A DNA stretch of 64,000 nucleotides from Craspedostauros australis (lineage: Eukaryota > Bacillariophyta > Bacillariophyceae > Mastogloiales > Achnanthaceae): the NCBI GenBank assembly GCA_026770025.1, contig JAMXDE010000004.1:1550001-1614000 (forward strand). The letters run 5' to 3'. The translations under genes were made by a program, and so were the position numbers. Shown here in pieces: positions 56,101-64,000 of the stretch. The notes under the pieces are model-generated. The model made no database searches, was not told where the DNA came from, and saw only the letters and a program-made list of their open reading frames with translations. The first letter of the stretch is position 1. Each line of letters begins with the position of its first letter.

Positions 56101-57411
56101 ATTCCCATTGTCGATTCCGTCCATGTTGACGAGGTTGGATCGGAAGCAGATGACGACCATGAGAGAGGAGATGGTGGTGTCCAGCATCCACGACTCGATC
56201 ATGTTGAGTGATTCCTTGTCTGCCCATTGGACATCGTCGGATATCCATACGAGGGGACAGCAACTGCAGATGATCTTGATGAATCGTCGGAAGGCGAACT
56301 TGAGTCGAATGGACTGCTCCTTGAAGCCTTCTGTGGAATGGGTGTGTGCGTGCGTGAACAGTGCGCTGCTTGCGTCGTCGCTTCTGGCCTCCGCCGCTGA
56401 TGTATTATTGTATGATAGTGCCTCGATACCGACGACATCGGCTAGGTTGGGAATGAGCTTGTTGAGCGATTGCAGCTCGTCGGTATTGAGACTGTCCATG
56501 ATGCGCTGCCTGATCACATCCAAGGTTCGGGTATCCTGTCCTACAGACTGCATCGTGCCGGGATGGCTTCTTGGAAGAGCGCAGATCTGCGAGCACAGAT
56601 CGGCCATCGCGATTCGGAAACCGGAGTACGGTTCATCCATCTGCTTGAGATCGAACTTTCCGGACACGAAGAAGACATTGCTCGCCTTGCACTTTGGTCG
56701 CAGTGTGTTGGCCAGGGCCGATTTTCCAGTGCCCGAGTATCCGGAGATGGTCACGAGAGATCGGATGGTCGTTGGCTGCGTTTTTGCATGTTGGCCGAGA
56801 GCGTTTTGATTGTCTGAGTTGGTCGCATAGCTCGCATAGCTTGTGTTGCTTTCATCATCATTCGAAGTCATGCAATTGTCTTCGTCTGATGAAGATGGTG
56901 CCGAGACTGCGGACGTTGGCTTCTTGAGGATCTGTTGGAATAGATGGTCAAGGACGCGCTTCTCCTTTTCTCGTCCGATGAGACTGACGCGCGAGAAGTC
57001 GAGAGAGCTCTGGGAGAGTTCCGCTAGCTTTCTGGCTGTACGCATGCGGTTGGTCTCTGTCGCAAGCACTGGTTGCCGTTGCGCGAGTTCGTTCGAGTCT
57101 CTGTGTCGACTTGAGGATAGTCTGTTGCTGATGGAGACCTGGTCGGATAGTTCGCTATCAAAATGATGGCTGCCAGTACCGCTCCCGATGCTGAAGTCTG
57201 TAGATGGCAGGGATGGCGACCTGGAGAAGCTGGACGATCGAAGGATGGACGAAGAGCGCATGCCGTCTCCACTTGGTTCCGACTGTCTATTGGTATTGCT
57301 GTCGGCAGAAACAGAAAAGCAACACGAGCCGTCGGAGCCAGCGGTGCCAGATGCCGTGGTGCCATCATCGTGCTTCCTGCTATCGTGTGGGGAGGGTGTG
57401 ATTGCTGCCAT
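52584..57411. repeat. Segmental duplication X-Y, right copy
   Basis: Counterpart of 13632-18495. Here X is complete, and homology to the left copy begins inside its exon 1 at 52584. Confidence 0.85.
53365..57411 (-). CDS. Orc1-like AAA ATPase with helical repeat tail (copy Y2)
   Basis: Single-exon paralogue of Y1, 1348 residues from the ATG at 57411. An upstream in-frame ATG at 57543 would add 44 residues, but Y1 starts at the position equivalent to 57411. It has the same order: Ser-rich N-terminus, SLIGREKEKRVL, Walker A GYSGTGKS, VSGKFDLKQ with EPYSGF, Walker B VWISDDVQWAD, then a long helical TPR-like tail ending RRKSVGVTDR. Differences from Y1 cluster in the N-terminal ~130 residues, in the loop after the SGKFD motif, in a shorter Asn/Asp segment near residue ~540, and in a Pro/Ser insert (SSLPPPSPPSPK) in the helical region. 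All key ATPase residues are kept in both, so both copies may be active. Function is unknown. Confidence 0.85.
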   Translation of the reverse strand: MAAITPSPHDSRKHDDGTTASGTAGSDGSCCFSVSADSNTNRQSEPSGDGMRSSSILRSSSFSRSPSLPSTDFSIGSGTGSHHFDSELSDQVSISNRLSSSRHRDSNELAQRQPVLATETNRMRTARKLAELSQSSLDFSRVSLIGREKEKRVLDHLFQQILKKPTSAVSAPSSSDEDNCMTSNDDESNTSYASYATNSDNQNALGQHAKTQPTTIRSLVTISGYSGTGKSALANTLRPKCKASNVFFVSGKFDLKQMDEPYSGFRIAMADLCSQICALPRSHPGTMQSVGQDTRTLDVIRQRIMDSLNTDELQSLNKLIPNLADVVGIEALSYNNTSAAEARSDDASSALFTHAHTHSTEGFKEQSIRLKFAFRRFIKIICSCCPLVWISDDVQWADKESLNMIESWMLDTTISSLMVVICFRSNLVNMDGIDNGNASNAEGNVRNTIGISNKRPSDLDSVATSSTTDLVGQMLSSIRKKKRDRFIRYVNLEVNNLSLDNVHTMLKQLLGIYSNDGDDRNSNSYGLAEIVFKKTDGNVFFVQQFIRMLVKDTLLSYDIASMKWVWDNDQIKQETPATINVVELMELKLQQIDTAQYLLPLAACLGSTFSWLLLRTALAGFAEDDEMNEDGHRALYESLFGGPPPASEDEWLDILKVYEEEGLIEAHTGSSTAMAAPSPAASEYSFIHDKVQEAALGMIPSKMHLLELQHRIGIILMDRLSLDDFESSVFVVANLLNSRLDMVPQYPSSWLSSSLPPPSPPSPKLTPTKDIDITQTRRFRVAQLNFDAGIKAASHAAFRAAYTHLQNAIDMMPPDHWQSHYDMSVELFTSAAECAYVSNRFEKMKKYGNAVVERDDCPLIDKMRAYHVLINGELASADHGKASDVMKLGVEVMAKLGYHYPKNNTMRLVMTIWRMMKLQVSAKKWTIEYLNSMQPSEDPMDGLTMRTLGKCVAGALLADGPLYPLVLVDLINYGLTKDTTNYTSYAIANLAVAIGPVLGDMEAGKLYSNYAMHLCEANSSKAESVRTTLAAYGFVLTNFIPYESCAQPLLDAHLDGMSIGDTQNAMWVLLYYLDLCFFTAKPLGDLEVDLSTYTNQCEDFNQTRVREFLAGRWQMVLNLRGWSDQQTLLVGEVFDEITVMRRLVQAKDQGQIIDLLDIKLFTAAFFGDYDDAVKTAFVAYEHVNENTKYYISTMSFFFFSSFAATISVRQNDHLSWSKRNKVKRLARRSRKALRAMVNKGNPNAVHCFAILNAERAAWKAHKSKQRDDAFQAAVKLYQEAIRISARGGFSQNQALANERLAEHMVLEDDLEGAGYHFDESIRLYAEWGADKKVSLLRERRKSVGVTDR

Positions 57412-58461
57412 CGTCTTTCTTGCTTTCGATTGTGAAAGGAACAGATACAGGTATGGGTCGCTGTTCGTATCGCGAGCGTGTGCTGGTATTGTCGGTGATG
57501 CTGGTCGTTCTGGCTGCAGAAGCGCTGCACTTTGTGTGTGCATGTGTATGTGTGTGTCTGTTGCGGACGTTTGGAGGCCTGCGCCATTGTGGAGCCCCTT
57601 GTGCTTGACAGCCTGGTCGTGAGGTATTGGCTTGGTGTTCGTTCATTTCGCCATGGTCAAATCCTTTCCTTGTTGCCCTGGCGACCCCACATCAAGCGGA
57701 CGATGTGTGCATACACGGAAATCAAGACTAACAGCCACGCGCCTCGCGCATACAATAGTTCGCAGAGCACGACCTGTCTGCACGAAAGGGACATTCGAAC
57801 AAGACGACGCTCGAATTGGGTGGTCATGTAGTCGTCCTGCGACAATTCAATAATTAGCGCGATGATACGTTCCTTCTGAGGTGGTGCTGCAAACGCTGAC
57901 AACGAAGGGAGAAGAACGACATGATTGGTTGCCACCATCCGTGGCCACATGCGGTGGGAAACCCAGGTAACCGGTGAGAGTGTCGTGTTCCTCACAACTT
58001 GGCCTTGAACTTGGGGCAAAGCCGGAACTTTGGTCCTTCGCACTTGGGCATATCCCGTCCCATCTTTGTTCTGTCGAATCCTTCATGCTGTGTGCAGCCC
58101 GTGTTCGAGTTGAGCGAGTCGAGCAGAGAAGACGGACTGATGCTTGCGAACGCGGGACCGAAGAGCGGAGACAGGCAACTTGATGAAGACTTGACAACTG
58201 TGATTTGTTTCTGCAAACATTAACAAACTCAGTCTCAGGATATCTCACATTAGAGAATTCTCGCAAGGAACCACTTCCCGATTTCAGCCGCCCACGAAGA
58301 CAGAGATGCGACACGGGTCTGGCTGGTCTTGAAATCGGGAAAAGTTGCTCGTTGGAGTCAATTTCAGAGCGCTTCGTGAACAAATAAGTACTTGAACAGT
58401 TCCCCCATGGCACTGCATCAGTTCTCCTACAATAGTTCTTCTATCTTTTTCAGTCTACTAC
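57412..58461. other. Intergenic stretch between Y2 and piggyBac-type element
   Basis: Contains the Y2 upstream region, with TGTG-rich words near 57530-57560. Minus-strand open frames (57657-58043, 57847-58413) have no recognisable domain. It ends in CTAC, the left target-site copy of the next element. Confidence 0.4.
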
Positions 58462-61400
58462 TGCCTATCCGCTTTTTTGCCGAAAAGGGGCGCAAAGGGG
58501 CTACAATTGGCCACATGGGGCTACAAGTTTCCCGGATCAAAACAACCAACCCTTATCACCAACAACAATGTATAATAATGGTATCAATCGAAAGCCAAGA
58601 GTGAGATCTATCTGATGATGTTGTCAAACTTGCTGTGTGTTGATCGCTTGGATTCCATTTTATCGCTTGTGTTGACCCCATTTTGGAGGTTTTCCCCAAA
58701 CCGACCGCGAATAAAAACGGTGGGAAACGCAGGGGCTACACAGGGGCTATACGTACAATTCTACTGGGCCCTGGTACAAAACATTTTTCGGAACCCGTTC
58801 AAAACAGGCGCGCAAGCCTCTTCCATCCCCAGTTGGCACTTTGTTTCGTCTGTTGGACCTGTTCGTGGCATTGATGGAATCGCGAGTCTCTTCTGGTTGC
58901 GGTGGTGTGGTGGTTGCCTGCTGTGTGTTGTTCGTCAGCCCCTTGTGTGCCGTTGAAGTTGGTGCTCCCGGCTCGTGATTCGAACTTTTTTGTCGTGTCG
59001 GTTGGCGCCAATCTCCATTCATTTTCTGCGCGCTGGACCGCGTGTGTCGTGTCGGCGACTTCAAACACACCAACACCTGTATTTGAATCCAATGTTCACA
59101 TGCAGCAATGACCATGAGGCCGTTTCAAGATGTTGCCACCATCTATCAATGATCGTTGCTGGCGACAATGGTTTCAGAGCAGTGCAACGGATCCATAACA
59201 GTTGGCGATCGCTCGATTTGTTGGGGCATGACGCTGTATCACTTCTTGCACATCAACATGCACACAACATTTGATTGAGACATGAACACTTTCATCACAC
59301 ACATTCTGATCATCCCCTGCCCAACATCTCCACAACACAAACAACATCAACATGAGGATCACTCTTGGCCCCAAGCTCACTGGCAGATGCAGGCCTCGTT
59401 GGTCCAACGCACCTCGCAAACAGCATGACTACATTGTGGGACACACAATCAAGGTTCTTCCCAAACACAACTGGATCGTCCACTGGGAATCCTTGGGTGT
59501 CGTATACCAAACACAGTTCCCAAACCCTCATTCGCCTGGAAGGTGATGAAAGTCCACTTCCTGACACCAAGGTCGAAGAATACATTCAAACCATCTTCGT
59601 CGGAAAAGGAGTTGCGGCGTTGGATGCTTTCGCGAAGAGCCACAGATTCCTCCCGCCACCAGAGGCGATCACTGGACCGGCGGATGCGCCTGCAGTCAGC
59701 CAAGACTTGGGTGTTGGGATGAACTCTCCATCCAGCAACATTCTCCTGAGCAATGATCTGGCTGCAACTTCTCTACCACTGAACTCTCCTCCCATCAACA
59801 TTCACCTGACCAATGTTCCGGTCGCAACTTCCCAACCAACGAAGTCAGTATTGATGGCAGATCCAAAGAGCCGGAGGATGACGCATCTATGGATTGCAAC
59901 ATCAACAACAACTTTGACAACAACGTGTTGAATTATGCAATTGAGATAGAGGAACAAACCCTCCACTACGAACCACATCACACAGAGAAGGCCACACTGA
60001 TCTCCAACAACACCTCCATCAGCATGGGATCTTGAGCTGACGTAATGACATGGAAGGTTGTACCAGATGACCACATTGGCAGCCCCAAAGATGGATCTTT
60101 GCGGGAGTGGGTGGGGGTTGCAAACTTTGACTTTGCCAACCTAGCCGTTGCAGGCAGGGGCAGAGACAGCAGGTACCAACATATCAACATGCTGCATCTC
60201 CTACAGCACATGTGGCCTGGCGACTCGAAGGCCCAGGTTGACAAGCTCCATCAAAGGATTATCACAAGGCAACTTCCCACAAGAATATCGGAGGATCAGA
60301 TTGACAGTCACCTCATATCTCATCACAAGTTTTGGGTGTTCTTTGGATTGCTCCTTCTGGGCACTATCAAAGGCACATCCTGCCTGTGGGGCGACAGAGA
60401 CACTGAAGGATTCAAACAGCCAATGGTCGTCACCGACCACATGAAGAATTATTGGTTTCGTGCCATCCGAAAATCACTGATCCCACACATCTTCGCGGAT
60501 ACATCCAAGCAATTCTCGGATCCATGGTGGCAAATTCAACCAGGTGTGGATGCTTTCAACGCGAAGCGGGCAGAGATCATGTGCGCGAGCACACTGAAGG
60601 TGATGGATGAATCCATGAGTGCCTTCAAGCCACAAACAACCAAGAATGGGAACCTTCCTCACCTATCCTTCGTCCACCGCAAACCTGAGCCGCTGGGCGT
60701 GGAATTCAAGACCGTCGCCAACGGAGAGACAGGGATCATGCTGTTCTTGGAGATCCAACGGGGCAAGGAGGGCATGGAGGGTGCGGCCTTCCTCGACAGG
60801 ATGAAGGGCAAGAACGCCGCATGCACCCTTCACATGGCAGCAGCAACCAACGTCTGCACCGATCCTTCGAAATCTCCGGATGATCCGCAGTTCGAACAGG
60901 GCAAGAGCATCTTCCTGGGAGACTCGTGGTTTGCGTCTGTAGAGGCCACCAAGGCGCTTGAAACAGAGCTGGGTGCGAAGTTCATCGGCATCGTGAAGAC
61001 GGCTCATCGGTTGTACCCCAAAGTCTTCCTGGAGACCACAATGAAGGCGTGGCCATCCGGAAGCCAGCTGCTGATGGAAAGCAAGTGTGGTGGCCACAAG
61101 TACTACGCACTGGGGTACAAGTACTGCAAGGTCAAGGTACTCTGCTTCGTCTTTTCCGCAGGAGCTGGGCGTGCAGGCCACGGGGCGCCGTATTTGTCGA
61201 AGTGGATCTCGGACGATGGGCGCCCCATGACGAAGAAAGTGGATGGGCCGAGTGTCGCTTCGAAGTACTTCGAAAGCTGTAACAAGGTTGACGTCCACAA
61301 CCAGGCTCGACAGGACATCCTCGGTCTGGAGAGAACTTGGCCCACACGCGACGGATACTTCAGGCTTGTCACGACTCTCTTTGGGATAACCGTTGTGGAT

Positions 61401-62404
61401 GCATGGAGGGCATACCGGTGCCACTTGGCGGGCAAGCACTGACACAAGAATGTGCCTCTCATGGATTTCGTGAACATGATGGTCAAGGACATGCTCCACA
61501 ACAACGAAGCCCCTGATCCACCAAGCTCATTTGCCAGGATGAGAAGCGACTAGCCATTGGAAGTGCAATGTGATGGCAATGGTGGCTCCTTGTCTTTGTT
61601 GACAACCGACAGTCTGGCCCATGCGACGACACAGGTGGCTGAGTGGCACTGAGCAGACTTGATCAATGGCCACCACTTGGTAAAGCACCCAGGTAGATTC
61701 CGGAACAGGAAGATTGACCATACAAAGCAGGGGATCGCCAGGTTCATGACGAGAGGGGAACGAGGCAGATGCTATGTGTGCACGAACTCGTCAAGGTACC
61801 ATTGCCTGAACTGTCGAACGGGGTCTCCAGGCCAAACTGTTTGGTGCTGCGAAATGAAGGAGTACGACGGAATATTTCAACGATGTTTCGAAATCCATGC
61901 AGAGAAACACACAGATTCAAGGTCGCGTAGTTCCACACACCCAGACACCATGACAGATAGTTAAAGAAAGATGAGTGAAGAAGTCTGTGTCACAACTCTT
62001 TCTATGTTCAATGGATCGTATGCGAAAGCCAATGCAATGCAGGACAGGAAGCGAAACGCCGCAGGGGGAGGGATGATCGGCAGGAAGAAGCGATGCCACC
62101 GGTTTCCAGTGACGGGACCCGACGATATTGGATGTGGCAGAACTCAACGAGGAGAAGAGATGTGAACACCAAACTTCGGGGAGGGATGCAACAGATGCAG
62201 GACAGATAGCTGGTAAAGTTTGGTGTTGGTAGGATTGAGTGAATGTTAATCCGGAGCAAAAGAGTGCGGATGTTGGTGCTTTTTTTTGCAAGTTGGTGCT
62301 GTTTCCCTCGTAGCGGCTCCGTAGAGTTGTACCAGGATTCGGCTACTTCGACCCTGTAGCCCCTTGTGGCCCCAAATGGGGGCGACACAAAAAGCGGATA
62401 GGCA
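58462..62404. mobile_element. piggyBac-type DNA transposon with CTAC target site
   Basis: The ends read TGCCTATCCGCTTTTT in inverted orientation at 58462 and 62404, with CTAC on both sides (58458-58461 and 62405-62408). Subterminal GGGGCTAC words occur at both ends. The inside carries a decayed piggyBac transposase. Typical piggyBac elements duplicate TTAA; the CTAC here, and CTAG around the related TGCC element at 20798, differ. Confidence 0.8.
59352..61964 (+). pseudogene. piggyBac-type transposase, decayed
   Basis: The best part is 60045-61439, with the DDE_Tnp_1_7 core. Catalytic candidates, counted from 60045, are D188 (LKVMDESMSAFKP), D293 (FLGDSWFASV) and D416 (CNKVDVHNQ), followed by GYFRLVTTLFGITVVDAW. 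The N-terminal part starts at the ATG at 59352 (KQHDYIVGHTIKV...WIVHWE), shifts frame near 59515 and returns near 59830. In-frame stops lie at 60033 (TGA), 61440 (TGA), 61551 (TAG) and 61650 (TGA), all in the main frame and all one C-to-T step from a sense codon. Beyond them is the Cys-rich tail usual in piggyBac (CYVC...CLNC...WCC...CFEIH, ~61770-61905). The gene is therefore inactive, though the core is well kept. Confidence 0.8.
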
Positions 62405-62631
62405 CTACCGTCCGTTGTGTTTGCCACCGTCGAAAATTTTTTAGTGACTTTTCCGTTTTGCATGTGTGAACAGCACTCTCTTTTGTCGACTTCCACGCTC
62501 CCCTGTTTTTTCCATCTGCGTTCTCAGCGACTTGCCATCCGCTGACAAGATCTCTTCAGTTGGAAAATTGCAAAGTGCTTGTCATAAAGTCATCAGCTCT
62601 CTCCCTCTCTCTACTCTTTTCCATCTCCAGC

Positions 62632-63846
62632 ATGAGCAACCGGACTTGGAACAGCCTTCCTGAGCGCCTTGCCTGCAAGCATGCCAGGCTTGCGTTCATC
62701 AACGCGGCAACCGACCTCATCGACATGCATGAGGAAGAGATCGATACCGACATGCTATCCAACCTGTGCCATCAATTCGACCTCGTCATCGACATGGGTG
62801 TGCATGTCCTCAACCTGGACCTGAAGTATCTGCTTCCAGCCGAACCTCCACGTGCGCCGATGTCGGCTGAGCTCCGGATTGAGCAGCTGACGGAGATGCA
62901 AGCCGTTTCGCATTTCCGATTCCGCAAGGATGCTTTGCATCGCATCAAGGAGGCACTGTGGCCAAAGTTCCAAGCTGTTTCTGGTGCTACTGACCCAGAA
63001 AACATAACAGTGAGGAACAGGTACTCCATTGCCTTCGAGACAGGCATGCTGATCATGCTTTACCGCTTGTCGCATCGCGGAACTCTCATGGACATGGAGG
63101 CTGTCTTTGGTGTCCGATTTGGCAAGATCTCGGCTGTGGCTCTCACCTTCTACGAGTACTTCTACGAAATTGCACTCCCATACTTGGTCGACATTTCCTT
63201 GTTCACTCCTCGTTTCCCTTCATACGCAGCATACGTCGAACGTGCGACAAATGGTCTGGTGAACAACGTCGTCGGGTTCGTCGACGGTACCTTGCGCAAG
63301 ACCTGCCGACCACATCGTTTCCAAGAATTTGCGTACTCCGGACACAAACGCTGCCACGGTATCAAGTTCCAAGGCATCGCAGCACCCGACGGAATCATGA
63401 TGCATTACTTCGGTCCCATCTCGGGGAACCGCCATGATGGCTTCATGCTCAGCGAGAGCCGCATCCGAGAGGATATGGCAATGCTGATGCCAGTGGATGG
63501 GCCGGATCCAGTCTATCGGATCTATGGGGATCCTGCATACAGCAACACGCTGTATGTTTTCGGCGCATACAAGGATACCATTCCTGGGTCCACAGAGGCC
63601 CTCTGCAACAGGGACATGTCCTCTGTGCGCATTTGTGTCGAATGGGCATTTAAGGAGATCGTCAAGCTCTTTCCTCTCCTTGATGTGAGGAAGGTCATGC
63701 GCATTTATGGCGTGCCTCTCACCCACATACACTATGTTGCTGCATTCTTGACCAACATCCATTGCACTCTCTATGGTAACCAGCAGTCTGCTCGATTTGA
63801 TGGGCCCCGCATGACATTTGAGGAGTACATTGCACTGGTGCCATAA
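62632..63846 (+). CDS. Harbinger-like DDE transposase, uninterrupted
   Basis: 404 residues from the ATG at 62632, with a C/T-rich tract just upstream. Residues 95-180 include FRFRKDALHRIKEALWP and a YRLSHRGTLMDMEAVFG segment, the usual helix-turn-helix region before the core. The catalytic set is D218 (GFVDGTLRKTCRP), D300 (YGDPAYSN) and E337 (RICVEWAFKEI), 36 residues apart for the last two, as in DDE_Tnp_4/Harbinger enzymes. YSGHKRCHGIKFQ and GPISGNRHDGFML are family-typical. No frameshift or stop is present. Harbinger elements usually also carry a Myb-like partner gene, which is not in this window and may lie past its end. Element termini were not found; the left one should be close after 62408. 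Confidence 0.88.
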   Translation: MSNRTWNSLPERLACKHARLAFINAATDLIDMHEEEIDTDMLSNLCHQFDLVIDMGVHVLNLDLKYLLPAEPPRAPMSAELRIEQLTEMQAVSHFRFRKDALHRIKEALWPKFQAVSGATDPENITVRNRYSIAFETGMLIMLYRLSHRGTLMDMEAVFGVRFGKISAVALTFYEYFYEIALPYLVDISLFTPRFPSYAAYVERATNGLVNNVVGFVDGTLRKTCRPHRFQEFAYSGHKRCHGIKFQGIAAPDGIMMHYFGPISGNRHDGFMLSESRIREDMAMLMPVDGPDPVYRIYGDPAYSNTLYVFGAYKDTIPGSTEALCNRDMSSVRICVEWAFKEIVKLFPLLDVRKVMRIYGVPLTHIHYVAAFLTNIHCTLYGNQQSARFDGPRMTFEEYIALVP

Positions 63847-64000
63847 CTGTGAATACGGTAACCTAAAATAGCAACGCAGAGTGAACATGTGATCAAAGCC
63901 TCGTACACGATTGCTCCAGTTACACTTTCCAACAATTTGTGATTGGAGCATGCAATTATTTGATCAGTGAATTGGAGAATTCGTGTAAGCTACGATTCTG

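Noticed and set aside
1-64000. tRNA, rRNA or other structured RNA genes
   Set aside because: I looked for clover-leaf-like box A/B pairs and rRNA-like stretches by eye and found none that I could support; a covariance-model scan would settle it.

Overview
The window is nuclear DNA of a eukaryote with GT-AG introns and very many transposable elements. The best guess is a photosynthetic stramenopile, most likely a diatom. Three things point that way. There are two copies of a large Orc1-like AAA ATPase of a type I know as expanded in diatoms. One gene starts with an apparent bipartite plastid-targeting leader carrying a Gly-Phe cleavage motif. The transposases and Copia elements also look like diatom ones. 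This assignment rests on recognition by eye, not on a search.

Layout. 1-11.3 kb: a repeat-rich stretch with two ~0.5 kb direct repeats, a DDE_Tnp_4-type transposase gene with one intron (minus strand), an unrecognised three-exon gene (7107-9015) and a low-complexity secreted protein (9778-10530). 11.3-18.5 kb: a duplicated non-coding block, a solo LTR, the 3' end of a truncated gene X, and the AAA ATPase gene Y1. 20.6-47.3 kb: a Russian-doll nest of mobile elements. 47.3-57.4 kb: the second copy of the non-coding block, a decayed transposase fragment, complete gene X and ATPase gene Y2. 58.5-62.4 kb: a decayed piggyBac-type transposon. 62.6-63.8 kb: an apparently intact Harbinger-like transposase gene.

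The nest reads as follows. An old, broken Copia element (20559-47294) is split near its left end by an element with TGCC termini (20798-40607), flanked by CTAG. Inside that, at an ATAT site, sits a DNA transposon (21191-26461). Its transposase frame seems to combine a DDE-like region with a PD-(D/E)XK-like nuclease motif set. At the right-hand ATAT of that transposon sits a second DNA transposon (26462-32506), with ~180 bp inverted termini and an uninterrupted 1173-residue DD36E transposase. Just beyond it lies a young Copia element that looks whole (32534-40076, two 790 bp LTRs with five differences by eye).

Host content is small. Genes X (+) and Y (-) are convergent, tail-to-tail neighbours. 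The pair was duplicated (13.6-18.5 kb and 52.6-57.4 kb), and the left X copy has lost its 5' part at the edge of a solo LTR. Most other sequence is transposon remains or anonymous DNA.

The strongest candidates for something undescribed are the DDE plus PD-(D/E)XK transposase, the CTAG/CTAC target-site variant of a piggyBac-like family, the 1173-residue DD36E transposase, and a shared spacer domain between Gag and protease in both Copia elements.
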